Shown here piece by piece: positions 1 to 7,635 of a DNA stretch of 64,000 nt. The position numbers and the translations under genes are program-made. The notes below the pieces were generated by a model. That model saw only the letters and a list, made by a program, of their open reading frames with translations. It did not search any database and was not told where the DNA came from. The DNA is from an uncultured Bryobacteraceae bacterium. Its GTDB lineage: Bacteria > Acidobacteriota > Terriglobia > Bryobacterales > Bryobacteraceae. The stretch covers positions 124,001-188,000 of the forward strand of contig CALDSU010000008.1 of NCBI GenBank assembly GCA_937924525.1, given 5' to 3'. Position 1 is the first letter of the stretch, and every line of letters starts with the position of its first letter.

Positions 1-781
1 GGATCTCGACGCCGGCTGCTTTGCCGCCCTCCACCAGAATCCGGTCCACCTGCGCGCACTTCAGCACATAGCCGCCCTTCCGCTGGAGCGCGCGCCCCAG
101 GTCGTCGGCGAACTTCTGCGAGCTTCCCTTGGGATAGTAGTTCCCCAGAAAGTACGCCAGCCGCAGCATGGCGTCAAACAGGAACGAAGTCTGGCTGGGC
201 AACGAACCCCAGTGCGGCGTGTCCGCCATCAGCAGCGCCTTGATGCGCGGATCCCGGAAGTGTTCGTCCAATTTCTGCGTCACCGTGTAGCCGGCGTACG
301 CATCCGCCTTGTCGTTGTCGACTCCGCGGAAATAGTAGAGCAACCCGGACAGGTAAGCCTGGCGCAAATCGTTGAAATAGCTGTCCACCCCCGCCGCTTC
401 GTCCGGAAACCATTCCTTCAGCCTCTCCAGGTAGGCGGTCAGGTCGGCGGGCACCGCGAACGGCCGCAAGCCCGGGAAATGGAACTGGTCGACGGGATCC
501 ATCTTTACCCATTCGGTGGGAATCTCCAGTTCCTGAAGCAGCTTGCCGGTCAGGGTGGTGGGATTGCCCAGCAGCGGATAGAAATGGGTGGCGGCATCGA
601 AGACGTAGCCCTTGCGGCGGAACGTCGAGCAGTAGCCGCCCAGCATGTAGTGGCGTTCCAGCAGCAGAACCTTCAACCCCGCCTTGGCGAGCAGATTGCC
701 GCAAAACAGTCCTCCGATGCCGGAACCGATGATGATGGCGTCGTACTGTTCCGGGTACTCCCGGCCAAAGATCACGGGCAT
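1..781 (-). CDS. Phytoene-desaturase-like NAD(P)/FAD-dependent oxidoreductase, C-terminal part outside window
   Basis: The reading frame opens at 781 (or 787) and is still open at base 1, so only about 260 N-terminal residues are visible. Residues 12-30 form an FAD-binding Rossmann strand-turn-helix (IIIGSGIGGLFCG), followed by an acidic end of strand two (LLLERH) and the GGYCSTF segment typical of CrtI/carotenoid isomerase/retinol saturase-like enzymes. ATG 781 is preferred because a GGAG lies 9 bases upstream; ATG 787 is too close to it. It follows the fabG-like gene by about 20 bases and is the last visible gene of the long leftward operon. In this family the enzymes desaturate, saturate or isomerise polyene chains. 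Together with the ketosynthase, ACP and ketoreductase genes it suggests modification of an acyl or polyene chain rather than carotenoid synthesis, because no phytoene synthase is visible. The substrate is unknown. Confidence 0.8.
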   Translation of the reverse strand, partial: MPVIFGREYPEQYDAIIIGSGIGGLFCGNLLAKAGLKVLLLERHYMLGGYCSTFRRKGYVFDAATHFYPLLGNPTTLTGKLLQELEIPTEWVKMDPVDQFHFPGLRPFAVPADLTAYLERLKEWFPDEAAGVDSYFNDLRQAYLSGLLYYFRGVDNDKADAYAGYTVTQKLDEHFRDPRIKALLMADTPHWGSLPSQTSFLFDAMLRLAYFLGNYYPKGSSQKFADDLGRALQRKGGYVLKCAQVDRILVEGGKAAGVEI

Positions 782-800
782 ACGCATCGGCTCCGCAACG

Positions 801-1505
801 CTAGCTCAAACCTCCGTCCATCGTCAACACCTGGCCGGTGATGTAGGCGGCGTCGCCGCTGGCCAGGTAGACAGCCGCCCGGGCCACCTGCTTCGCCGTC
901 CCCGGCTGGCCAAGAGGGATTTGCGAGTATAGCTTTTTCCGCGTGTTTTCGTCCATGGAGGACGTCATGTCCGTCTCAATGAATCCGGGCGCGATGGCGT
1001 TCACCCGCACGCCGAACCGCGCCACCTCCCGCGCGAGCGCCTTCGTAAAGCCGATCACGCCCGCCTTGGACGCCGAGTAGTTGGTCTGCCCGGACATGCC
1101 CATGATGCCGCTCACGCTAGTGACGTTGATGACGCACCCCTGGCGGCGCAGGAAGTCTTTGATCAGGACGCGGGTGTAGTTGAACACGCCGGTCAAATTC
1201 GTGTCCAGGACCTCCCGCCACGCCGCGGGATCCATGTTGTAGAGCGCGCTGTCCTTGCGGATGCCCGCGTTGTTCACCAGCACCTGAATCGGGCCCAGCG
1301 CGGCTTCCACTTCCTTGACCACCTGTTGGGCCCGGTCGAAGTCGCGGACGTCGGCCTGGTAACCCGCGGCCCGCTCCTCCAGCGCGCGCGCCGCTTCGAC
1401 GTTGCCCGCGTAGGTGAACGCCACCCGGTAACCTTCAGCGACAAACTCTTCCACGATGGCGCGGCCGATGCCGCGGCTTCCGCCCGTAACCAGCACCACG
1501 CTCAC
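801..1505 (-). CDS. 3-oxoacyl-ACP reductase, FabG-type SDR
   Basis: This is a 234-residue classical short-chain dehydrogenase. The N-terminal TGGSRGIG motif (residues 7-14) binds NAD(P)H, NNAG lies near 78-81, and the catalytic Ser130, Tyr143 and Lys147 (YSASK) are all present. The C-terminus (ITGQVLTMDGGLS) is typical of FabG. The ATG overlaps the stop of the upstream HMG-CoA-reductase-like gene by 4 bases, so the two are translationally coupled. In this cassette it most likely reduces 3-ketoacyl groups on the ACP encoded at 5483-5758, i.e. it is a pathway-specific ketoreductase rather than the housekeeping FabG. No dehydratase or enoyl reductase is visible; these may lie beyond base 1 or be borrowed from primary fatty acid synthesis. 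Confidence 0.88.
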   Translation of the reverse strand: MSVVLVTGGSRGIGRAIVEEFVAEGYRVAFTYAGNVEAARALEERAAGYQADVRDFDRAQQVVKEVEAALGPIQVLVNNAGIRKDSALYNMDPAAWREVLDTNLTGVFNYTRVLIKDFLRRQGCVINVTSVSGIMGMSGQTNYSASKAGVIGFTKALAREVARFGVRVNAIAPGFIETDMTSSMDENTRKKLYSQIPLGQPGTAKQVARAAVYLASGDAAYITGQVLTMDGGLS

Positions 1506-2704
1506 TTCGGCCGGTTCCTCCCGTAATGTTCATGCGCGGCGACGAACTCGCCGGTCGTGATGGCCGCCCCCATCGAAATCTCCCCGCCGAGCACCGCGGC
1601 GGCGACAATTTCGGCGAACTTTTTCGCCTTGCCCGATCCCGCGCACCCCATGATTCCCAGGGCCTCGCGCGGCGTCGGCAACCCGGTGCCGCCGCCCACC
1701 GTGGCCACCGTCAGCGCCGGCAGCGTCAGCGACACGAACAACCCCTCCTCGTGAAGTTCGAAGTACGTGATGCCGCACGCCGCATTCACCACGTTGGCCA
1801 CATCCTGGCCGGTGGCGATAAAGATCGCCGTCAGTCCGTTGGCGTAGTGGGCGTTGTAGCCGACCGCGTTCGCGTGCAGGTGGCCGAGCATCGTCGAGTG
1901 CCACACCTCGAACAGTTGCCGCGCCGTGCAATGGAGGTACAACCGCAGGGCCTCGTGCGTCACCACCGCGCCCGCCGTCACCCGCTTGCCCTTGCCGCGG
2001 GTCAGCAGATACCCAGAGGGGCGTTTCTCTGAGCACATCCCGCTGAAGATGAAATAGCGGATGTGCGGGTAGTTGCGCTCAATCCACCGGCACGCCTGCT
2101 CGGTCGCCTTTACGATCATGTTCATGCCCTGGGCGTCTCCGGTCGCATAGCCGAGATTGACGATCACCTGCCGGCCCATCTGATAACAATGGAGTCCGGT
2201 GAGCCTGCCGTGCCGGGTGGTGGATTCGGCGGCCTCCCGCAGGTGCGGCAACTGCCCGGGCAGCCATTCGGTGAAGTCTCGCGCCGCGTGCACGTCGGTG
2301 AAGAAAAAGGTGGGGGAGATCTGGTTCTCGTCGGCCTGGATGGATACCTGCACGCCGCCGGACTTGCTCAACGCCACCATGCCGCGCTCGTAACTGCGAA
2401 TCAGCGCTCCCTCGGTGGTGGCCATCGGGACGTAGAACAACCCTTGCGCATAGCGCCCCTGCACCAGCACGGGACCGGCGATCCCCATGGGGATCTGGGC
2501 CACGCCGATGGGGTTCTCGATGTTGCCCCGCATTTGCTCCGTGTCCCAGGAGCACGCCCCGACATGCTCGAGCGCCGCGCCGGTCTTCTGTTCCACCCAG
2601 CGGCGGCGGCGCGCCACCCGCTCGGCGTCATAGCCCTGATCTTTCAGCCGGGGCAGCAGATCAGCAGGGCCCAACTCAATGGGCGGTGTGTTAGCGGTCG
2701 CCAC
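1502..2704 (-). CDS. HMG-CoA reductase homologue in a ketosynthase cassette
   Basis: This 400-residue protein starts at a GTG that shares one base with the upstream stop and has GGAAGG 6 bases before it; the frame stays open further upstream but only inside the preceding gene. HMG-CoA reductase signatures occur in order: ENPIG with Glu63, PMGIAGP, ATTEGALI, GYATGDAQGMNM, CSEKRP with Lys227 (CTDKKP in classical enzymes), GQD with Asp301, and the C-terminal HEHYGRNR with His391. All four catalytic positions (Glu, Lys, Asp, His) are therefore filled. The family performs a four-electron reduction of an acyl thioester to an alcohol. The neighbours are ketosynthases, an ACP and a ketoreductase, and no other mevalonate-pathway gene is visible. 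A role in making or releasing the cassette product is therefore as plausible as mevalonate supply; that is inference. Confidence 0.87.
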   Translation of the reverse strand: MATANTPPIELGPADLLPRLKDQGYDAERVARRRRWVEQKTGAALEHVGACSWDTEQMRGNIENPIGVAQIPMGIAGPVLVQGRYAQGLFYVPMATTEGALIRSYERGMVALSKSGGVQVSIQADENQISPTFFFTDVHAARDFTEWLPGQLPHLREAAESTTRHGRLTGLHCYQMGRQVIVNLGYATGDAQGMNMIVKATEQACRWIERNYPHIRYFIFSGMCSEKRPSGYLLTRGKGKRVTAGAVVTHEALRLYLHCTARQLFEVWHSTMLGHLHANAVGYNAHYANGLTAIFIATGQDVANVVNAACGITYFELHEEGLFVSLTLPALTVATVGGGTGLPTPREALGIMGCAGSGKAKKFAEIVAAAVLGGEISMGAAITTGEFVAAHEHYGRNRPK

Positions 2705-2979
2705 TATTTGCCTTCCGTGAATTTCTCGCCTGCGGTCTTGCAGACTTCCATCAGCGAGGCAGCCTTCTCCATCCACACGCCCGCGATGGCTTCGGCCTTC
2801 TTTTGGAGACCTTCCTCCTTGGGCCACGCGAACAGGGGCTGCGCCTCCTTGAACAGGGTCTCGGCCGACTCCACGGGTTTCAGCATCATTTCCAGGCTTT
2901 TGTAGCAGGCGCCCAGATAGATGGCGAAGCCGGTCTGGAGAAACTCCGGCATGATTTTGCGATCAAGTTCGTCGGCCAT
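2704..2979 (-). CDS. Small unknown helical protein of the ketosynthase cassette
   Basis: This 91-residue protein is not one I recognise. It lies 17 bases after the chain-length-factor-like gene and its stop overlaps the GTG of the HMG-CoA-reductase homologue, so it is clearly an operon member. It has no signal peptide and no transmembrane segment. The sequence is rich in Ala, Glu, Lys, Met and Leu and looks like three or four amphipathic helices, with two cysteines (about positions 25 and 80). It could be a small scaffold or carrier-associated protein, or a phasin-like lipid-surface protein, but no motif proves either. A longer reading frame extends upstream through the previous gene, but ATG 2979 is the only start that fits the operon layout. 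Confidence 0.72.
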   Translation of the reverse strand: MADELDRKIMPEFLQTGFAIYLGACYKSLEMMLKPVESAETLFKEAQPLFAWPKEEGLQKKAEAIAGVWMEKAASLMEVCKTAGEKFTEGK

Positions 2980-2996
2980 AAGCAATCCGGAAAGGG

Positions 2997-4202
2997 TCAC
3001 ACGGACTTGAGCACGAGCGACGCGTTGTTGCCGTCGCAGCCAAAACAGTTCACCAGCACCGCATGGGCGGAGAAAGGTTGCGCCTGCGCCGACAACCGGA
3101 GCGGCGCGTCCGCGCCGATGAAACCGGCCGTGGGCGGGGCGTGCTGGCGGCGCAGGGCCGTGGCGCCGCACAGCGCCAGCAGCGCGCCGGAAGCGCCCAT
3201 CGCTTCCCCAAACGCAGCCTTCGGCGCGGATACTGGCAACTCGCCCAGCCGCGGCCCGAACACCTCCTTCAGCGCGTGCCATTCCATCTGGTCGGCCGCC
3301 GGACTGCCCGACGCCCCCGCGATCACGCAGCCGATGTCGGCGGGCGTCAGGCCGGCGGCCTCCAGCGCCTGCCGCATCGCCGCCGCCGCTCCCTGCCCGC
3401 GCACGTGGAACGCGTTGATGGCGTGCGCGTCGTGCGCCGAACCAAAACCGGCGATCTCAAACAGCGGCGTCACGCCGCGCGCCCGCGCGCGCTCCTCGGT
3501 TTCCACCACCAGCAGCGCCGAACCCTCCCCCAGCACCATGCCGTCATGTCCGGCTTGAAACGGCCGCGACCGCCCGGAAGCGGAGAGTACACCGGCTTTC
3601 CGGAATCCCACGAACGATTCCTCGCACAGTTCCTCCACGCCGCCGGCCAGCAACGCCGAGGCGCGGCCGAACCGGAGAAACTCCGCCGCATAGTGAATCG
3701 CGTACAGTCCTGAGGCCAGCCCGGCGGAGATGGTCGAGTTCACTCCGCGCAGCTTGAACTTGATGGCCGCCTGCCCCGCCGGCGAATTGATCACCGTGTT
3801 GGGGAATTCCATCGGGTTGACATACTTCACGCCGTCGGTCTGCCCGCTCCAGTCGAAAGACGTGATGCTGTGCACGGAGCCGAACATGGTGCCGCACACC
3901 AGGCCGAACTGCGGATCTCCTTCGGCGTTCTCCGGCTGCTTAAGCCCGGTGGCGGACAAGGCCATTTCCGCCGCCACGCACAACAGCCGCGCGGCGCGGT
4001 CCAGCACCCGAATCCCTTTGGTTCCCAGCCAGGTTTGCGGCACAAAATCGCGCACTTCGGCCGTGATGGCCTCTTCGCCGAACATCTGGCTCGGCCCGAT
4101 CCCGGCGCATCCGGCGTAAAGGTTGTCCTCGAACTGTTCCCGGCCGGCCCCGATCGTGGAAATCACGCCCACGCCGGTGGCCACGATCCGCGGCGCAGTC
4201 AT
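2997..4202 (-). CDS. Chain-length-factor-like inactive ketosynthase (KS-beta)
   Basis: This 401-residue protein has the thiolase-type KAS II fold over its full length (start RIVATGVGVIST, end LVNCFGCDGNNASLVL). All three catalytic residues are replaced: the nucleophilic Cys is Leu162 (SAGLASG), the first His lies in a GASGSP segment without histidine, and the second His is Glu (AFGEAMG). This pattern is that of chain-length factors, which pair with an active KS and set chain length. The start codon overlaps the stop of the active KS gene by 4 bases (ATGA), the usual arrangement for KS-alpha/KS-beta partners. I infer a heterodimer with the 4199-5422 product that elongates a chain on the nearby ACP. 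Confidence 0.85.
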   Translation of the reverse strand: MTAPRIVATGVGVISTIGAGREQFEDNLYAGCAGIGPSQMFGEEAITAEVRDFVPQTWLGTKGIRVLDRAARLLCVAAEMALSATGLKQPENAEGDPQFGLVCGTMFGSVHSITSFDWSGQTDGVKYVNPMEFPNTVINSPAGQAAIKFKLRGVNSTISAGLASGLYAIHYAAEFLRFGRASALLAGGVEELCEESFVGFRKAGVLSASGRSRPFQAGHDGMVLGEGSALLVVETEERARARGVTPLFEIAGFGSAHDAHAINAFHVRGQGAAAAMRQALEAAGLTPADIGCVIAGASGSPAADQMEWHALKEVFGPRLGELPVSAPKAAFGEAMGASGALLALCGATALRRQHAPPTAGFIGADAPLRLSAQAQPFSAHAVLVNCFGCDGNNASLVLKSV

Positions 4203-5422
4203 GCCGCCTCCTCAAAGCGCGCCAGACACAGGGATGCGTTGTTGCCCCCGAACGCGTAGGCGTTATTGAGCACCAGCCGCGGATTGGTCTGCCGGGCGGT
4301 GTTGGGCACGTAGTCCAGATCCGCGTCCGGGTCGGGTTCCGTGAAATTGATGGTCGGCGGGATGACGCCCGTGTGCAGCGCCAGGGCGCAGGCCACCGCC
4401 TCGATCGCGCTGGCCGCCCCCATCGTGTGGCCGAGCATCGACTTGATGGAGCTCATCGGCACCTGCGGCGCGCGGCGGCCAAACAAGGTCTTAACTGCGA
4501 TCGTCTCGACGCGGTCGTTGGTCGGCGTTCCGGTCCCATGCGCGCTGATGTAATCCACCTCATCGGGCGAACGGCCGGACTCCCTCAGCGCCATGTCCAT
4601 CGCGCGGATTGCGCCGTCCCCCTGCGGATGCGCCGCGGTCATGTGATGCGAATCGCAGCTCACGCCGTAGCCCAGCACCTCCGCGTAGATCCGCGCGCCG
4701 CGGGCCAAGGCGGCCTCCAGCGGTTCCAGCACCAGCACTGCCGCGCCCTCGCCGGGCACCATCCCTTTGCGATTCCTGTCAAAAGGCTGGCATTTCTCGG
4801 GCGCGATCGCGCCCAAACGCGCGAACCCGGTGTAGGTGATGCGCGAGAAGGGATCCGCGCCCCCCGCCAGCATCAGGTCCGCGCGCCCGGTCCGGATGAG
4901 ATCAAACCCGTAACCGATCGCGTAGTTGCCCGCGGCGCACGCGGTGGGGATCATCAGGCAGGGACCCTGCAACCCCAGTTCGATGGCGACGTTGCTGGGA
5001 ATCACATTACACGGGTATTTGGCGCCCAGATCCGCCGGCAGCGCGTCGAGCCCCTCGGCTTTACGGATGTCGTTGTACTTCTCCACAAACCCCGGCTCGC
5101 CGGAGGTGGTGCCCATCGAGATCCCCACGCGCCGCGGCGCAAAGGCGGACAGGCTCAAACCGGCGTCGTCGAGCGCCATCCGGGCCGCCGCGATCGCCAA
5201 CTGCGATCCTCGCCCCATGCTCTCCGGGTCGCGGTTGCGCACCCAGTGCGCCGGATCGAACGCCTTGACCTCCGCGCCGATGTGCACCGGATAATCGGAG
5301 GTATCGAACGAGCGCACCGGCGCAATCCCGCTCTGGCCGGCCACCAGGCTGCGCCAGAACTCTTCCCGCCCGGCGCCGACCGGCGTAATCAGGCCAGCCC
5401 CCGTGATCACTACTCGCTTCAT
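4199..5422 (-). CDS. Beta-ketoacyl-ACP synthase, FabF-like, catalytic subunit (KS-alpha)
   Basis: This 407-residue protein carries the complete Cys-His-His triad of decarboxylative ketosynthases: Cys162 in PTACAAGN, His295 in SAHGTGTP and His332 in SMLGHTMG, with the C-terminal FGGNNASL loop. Start ATG 5422 has GGAAGGAG 5 bases upstream; an upstream in-frame ATG at 5458 adds 12 residues without family similarity. It follows the ACP gene by 60 bases and overlaps the KS-beta gene by 4. It condenses acyl and malonyl units carried on ACP. Pairing with an inactive partner, plus a dedicated ACP and ketoreductase, marks a type II polyketide/specialised fatty acid assembly system rather than housekeeping FabF. 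Confidence 0.9.
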   Translation of the reverse strand: MKRVVITGAGLITPVGAGREEFWRSLVAGQSGIAPVRSFDTSDYPVHIGAEVKAFDPAHWVRNRDPESMGRGSQLAIAAARMALDDAGLSLSAFAPRRVGISMGTTSGEPGFVEKYNDIRKAEGLDALPADLGAKYPCNVIPSNVAIELGLQGPCLMIPTACAAGNYAIGYGFDLIRTGRADLMLAGGADPFSRITYTGFARLGAIAPEKCQPFDRNRKGMVPGEGAAVLVLEPLEAALARGARIYAEVLGYGVSCDSHHMTAAHPQGDGAIRAMDMALRESGRSPDEVDYISAHGTGTPTNDRVETIAVKTLFGRRAPQVPMSSIKSMLGHTMGAASAIEAVACALALHTGVIPPTINFTEPDPDADLDYVPNTARQTNPRLVLNNAYAFGGNNASLCLARFEEAA

Positions 5423-5482
5423 TGGGACTCCTTCCCTGGCTCGATGACCCTCCCGCACGCCACTCCCGGGTGGCGAACGCGC

Positions 5483-5758
5483 TTACGCGCGCACCGCGGT
5501 GCCCGCCGCCTCCAGATGACGTTGCACCACTTCCACCGTATCGTTCACGTTCCTGATCTGCGAGAACTCGTCCTCGGGAATGTTGATCTTATACTTCTTG
5601 TCCACCGCCACCATGACTTCCATCGCCATGAGCGAGTCCACCCCCAGGTCGTCCTGAAAACTGGCGGTATCCTCGATCTCCTCCGGGGTGCGCTCGGTCA
5701 CCTCCGCGATCAGCCGCTTGATCTCGCCGCGAATCTCGTCTGTTGTAATCGCTTCCAC
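5483..5758 (-). CDS. Acyl carrier protein
   Basis: This is a 91-residue acidic protein of the ACP fold. The phosphopantetheine attachment serine is Ser42 in LGVDSLMAME, preceded by the usual DDLG and followed by the helix II segment VAVDKKYKINIPEDE. I chose GTG 5758 because residues from there match a normal ACP length and GGAGG lies about 11 bases upstream; the frame is open upstream to 5914 but that part overlaps the patatin gene. It follows the patatin gene by 47 bases and precedes the KS-alpha gene. It should carry the growing chain for the ketosynthase pair and needs a phosphopantetheinyl transferase from elsewhere. Confidence 0.87.
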   Translation of the reverse strand: MEAITTDEIRGEIKRLIAEVTERTPEEIEDTASFQDDLGVDSLMAMEVMVAVDKKYKINIPEDEFSQIRNVNDTVEVVQRHLEAAGTAVRA

Positions 5759-5805
5759 TGCTTTCTTTTCCTCCGTTCCGGGCGTCCCCGTGACGCCCGC
5801 CTTGC

Positions 5806-7632
5806 TTACAGCCGTTCCGCCGGTTGCCGCCGCTCGACCGCGGCGCCGGCTTTCACGCGCTGATATCCCTCCAGAATAACCGGCAGGTTCATCTCCGCTA
5901 CCCGCCGCCCGCACTCGATGATCTCCGGCGCCCGCGCGAACTGAAGCATCGTAATGGTACCGTAATCGGGCGTCAACACGAAATTCGCCGCGTCTTCCGC
6001 CCGCGCCTGCCCGATCTCGTGGCCCATGATCCGCGTGCAGCGGAACATCAGGTCGAAGGCGTTGAACGGATAGCGGGAACTGATTTCCTGCGCCTCCATG
6101 GCCGCCATCGCGTTGACGGCGACGATGAACCGCGCGCCCATCCTCCGGACCAGACGGACGGGCACCGGGTTCATGATGCCGGAATCCACCAGCAAGACGT
6201 CGCCGCGCTTGAACGGCGGCATCAGCCCGGGCAGCGCGATCGAAGCGCGCACGCAGTGGGTGACGGGACCGTCGCGGATCGTGAACTCCTTGCCGGTCTT
6301 GATGTCGACCGCATTCGCCCAGTAAGGAATTTCCAGCTGGTTCACCGTCCGGGCGCCCCAGTACCGCTCAAAGGTCTTCAACACGATGGCTTCGTTGAGC
6401 AGGCACATCCGCCAGAACCGCCATTCGATAAAGCGGCGCGTGCGCGTCTTCCAGTAATCGGCGATTTCCTGCAAGTCGGGGATCGCAATCCCCGCGGCCC
6501 GCAGCGCGCCGATTACACTACCCATGGAGCAGCCCGCGATGACATCGATCGGCAGTCCGGCCTTCTCAAAGACGGAGAGGACGCCGATGTGCGCCCAGCC
6601 CCAGGCCGCCCCGCCCCCCAGCGCGATGCCCACTTGAGTGCCCAGGATATGGCGGGCCAGCGAGTCCACGCTCCGGCGAAAGCGCGCCGTCACCGGCCGT
6701 CCGGCGCGGAACGCCGTTTCCGATTCGGCGGCGTCAAAGATCAACTGGCGGCCGCCGTCGAGCACGGGAAGCGTAGGGGCCTCGCCGCTTTGGGCCACAA
6801 ACCGCCCGGATCCGCTATCGGCGGCAAGCGCGTCCCCCGGACCGGCCAGCCAGCCCCGCATCACGTCGGGAGCGTTCGCCTGGGCCAGCGCGGCGGCCAC
6901 TTCCCGCACCGCCGGCGCCGACGGCAGGGGATTCAGAATCACAAACGGGAAACGCGCCTTCCACTCCGTCAGCCGGCGCGCCAGTTCTTCGCGCATCTCC
7001 CCTGCCGAGCCCCGGAGGCCTAGATCGACCGCGTAGGACTGCGGGGAGAGCAGGCGCTCGGCCCCTTCACCGCTTTCGGCCAGATGCACGCACAGCGCGG
7101 CTTCTCCGGACTGTTCCGCCAGCGAAAGCGCCAGCAGGCTCCCAAACGCGTACGGCGCTGCCCAGTGCGGCTGACTTTCCAGCACCACCACCGGAGACAC
7201 CTTCGCCTTGGCGCCGCCGGTCACCGTGGAATGCATCCGGTCCGCGATCACTTCCAGCAGTCCGCGCAGAATCGTCTCGCGGTTCTGGGGCAGCCGCACC
7301 GAGGCTTCCTTGGTCAGGACGAGCACCTCCGCGTCGACCACCACCTCGACGTCCGCCGAACAGGTTTTGCCGGTCACGAACGACAGCTCGCCAAACAGGT
7401 CGGGTGGCTGCAAATACGCCACCGTTTCCCGGGAATCGGCGCGTTCGACGCGCACCGCGCAGCGGCCGGAGCGCAGGAAGTACACCGCCTGGCTGCGGCC
7501 GCCCTGCTCCAGGATCTTGGCGCCCGCCGGATAGCGCCGCTCCTCGAACAACGCCGCAATTCTCTCGAGTTCGCCGGCCGGGACGCCGCGAAAGACGGGG
7601 GACGTCGAGAGAAACGCCACGCGGTCCTGCAT
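5806..7632 (-). CDS. cNMP-binding-domain patatin-like phospholipase (NTE family)
   Basis: This 608-residue protein has three parts. Residues about 10-125 are a cyclic-nucleotide-binding/Crp-type beta barrel (ILEQGGRSQAVYFLRSG, LFGELSFVTG). Residues about 140-300 are a linker domain. Residues about 330-590 are a patatin-like hydrolase with oxyanion loop GIALGGGAAWG, nucleophile Ser369 in GCSMG, and Asp483 in VDSG (usually DGG). The layout matches neuropathy-target-esterase and YchK/RssA-type lysophospholipases. It starts 3 bases after the stop of an FG-GAP/ASPIC gene and is followed by the ACP gene, so it bridges the two halves of the operon. No signal peptide is seen, so it probably acts on the cytoplasmic face of the membrane. 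A role in lipid release or remodelling is an inference. Confidence 0.88.
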   Translation of the reverse strand: MQDRVAFLSTSPVFRGVPAGELERIAALFEERRYPAGAKILEQGGRSQAVYFLRSGRCAVRVERADSRETVAYLQPPDLFGELSFVTGKTCSADVEVVVDAEVLVLTKEASVRLPQNRETILRGLLEVIADRMHSTVTGGAKAKVSPVVVLESQPHWAAPYAFGSLLALSLAEQSGEAALCVHLAESGEGAERLLSPQSYAVDLGLRGSAGEMREELARRLTEWKARFPFVILNPLPSAPAVREVAAALAQANAPDVMRGWLAGPGDALAADSGSGRFVAQSGEAPTLPVLDGGRQLIFDAAESETAFRAGRPVTARFRRSVDSLARHILGTQVGIALGGGAAWGWAHIGVLSVFEKAGLPIDVIAGCSMGSVIGALRAAGIAIPDLQEIADYWKTRTRRFIEWRFWRMCLLNEAIVLKTFERYWGARTVNQLEIPYWANAVDIKTGKEFTIRDGPVTHCVRASIALPGLMPPFKRGDVLLVDSGIMNPVPVRLVRRMGARFIVAVNAMAAMEAQEISSRYPFNAFDLMFRCTRIMGHEIGQARAEDAANFVLTPDYGTITMLQFARAPEIIECGRRVAEMNLPVILEGYQRVKAGAAVERRQPAERL

Positions 7633-7635
7633 GGT

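Noticed and set aside
2707-2827. Longer upstream start for the HMG-CoA reductase homologue
   Set aside because: The added residues lie in another frame of the preceding 91-residue gene and do not resemble HMG-CoA reductase; GTG 2704 has a good ribosome site and a stop-start overlap.
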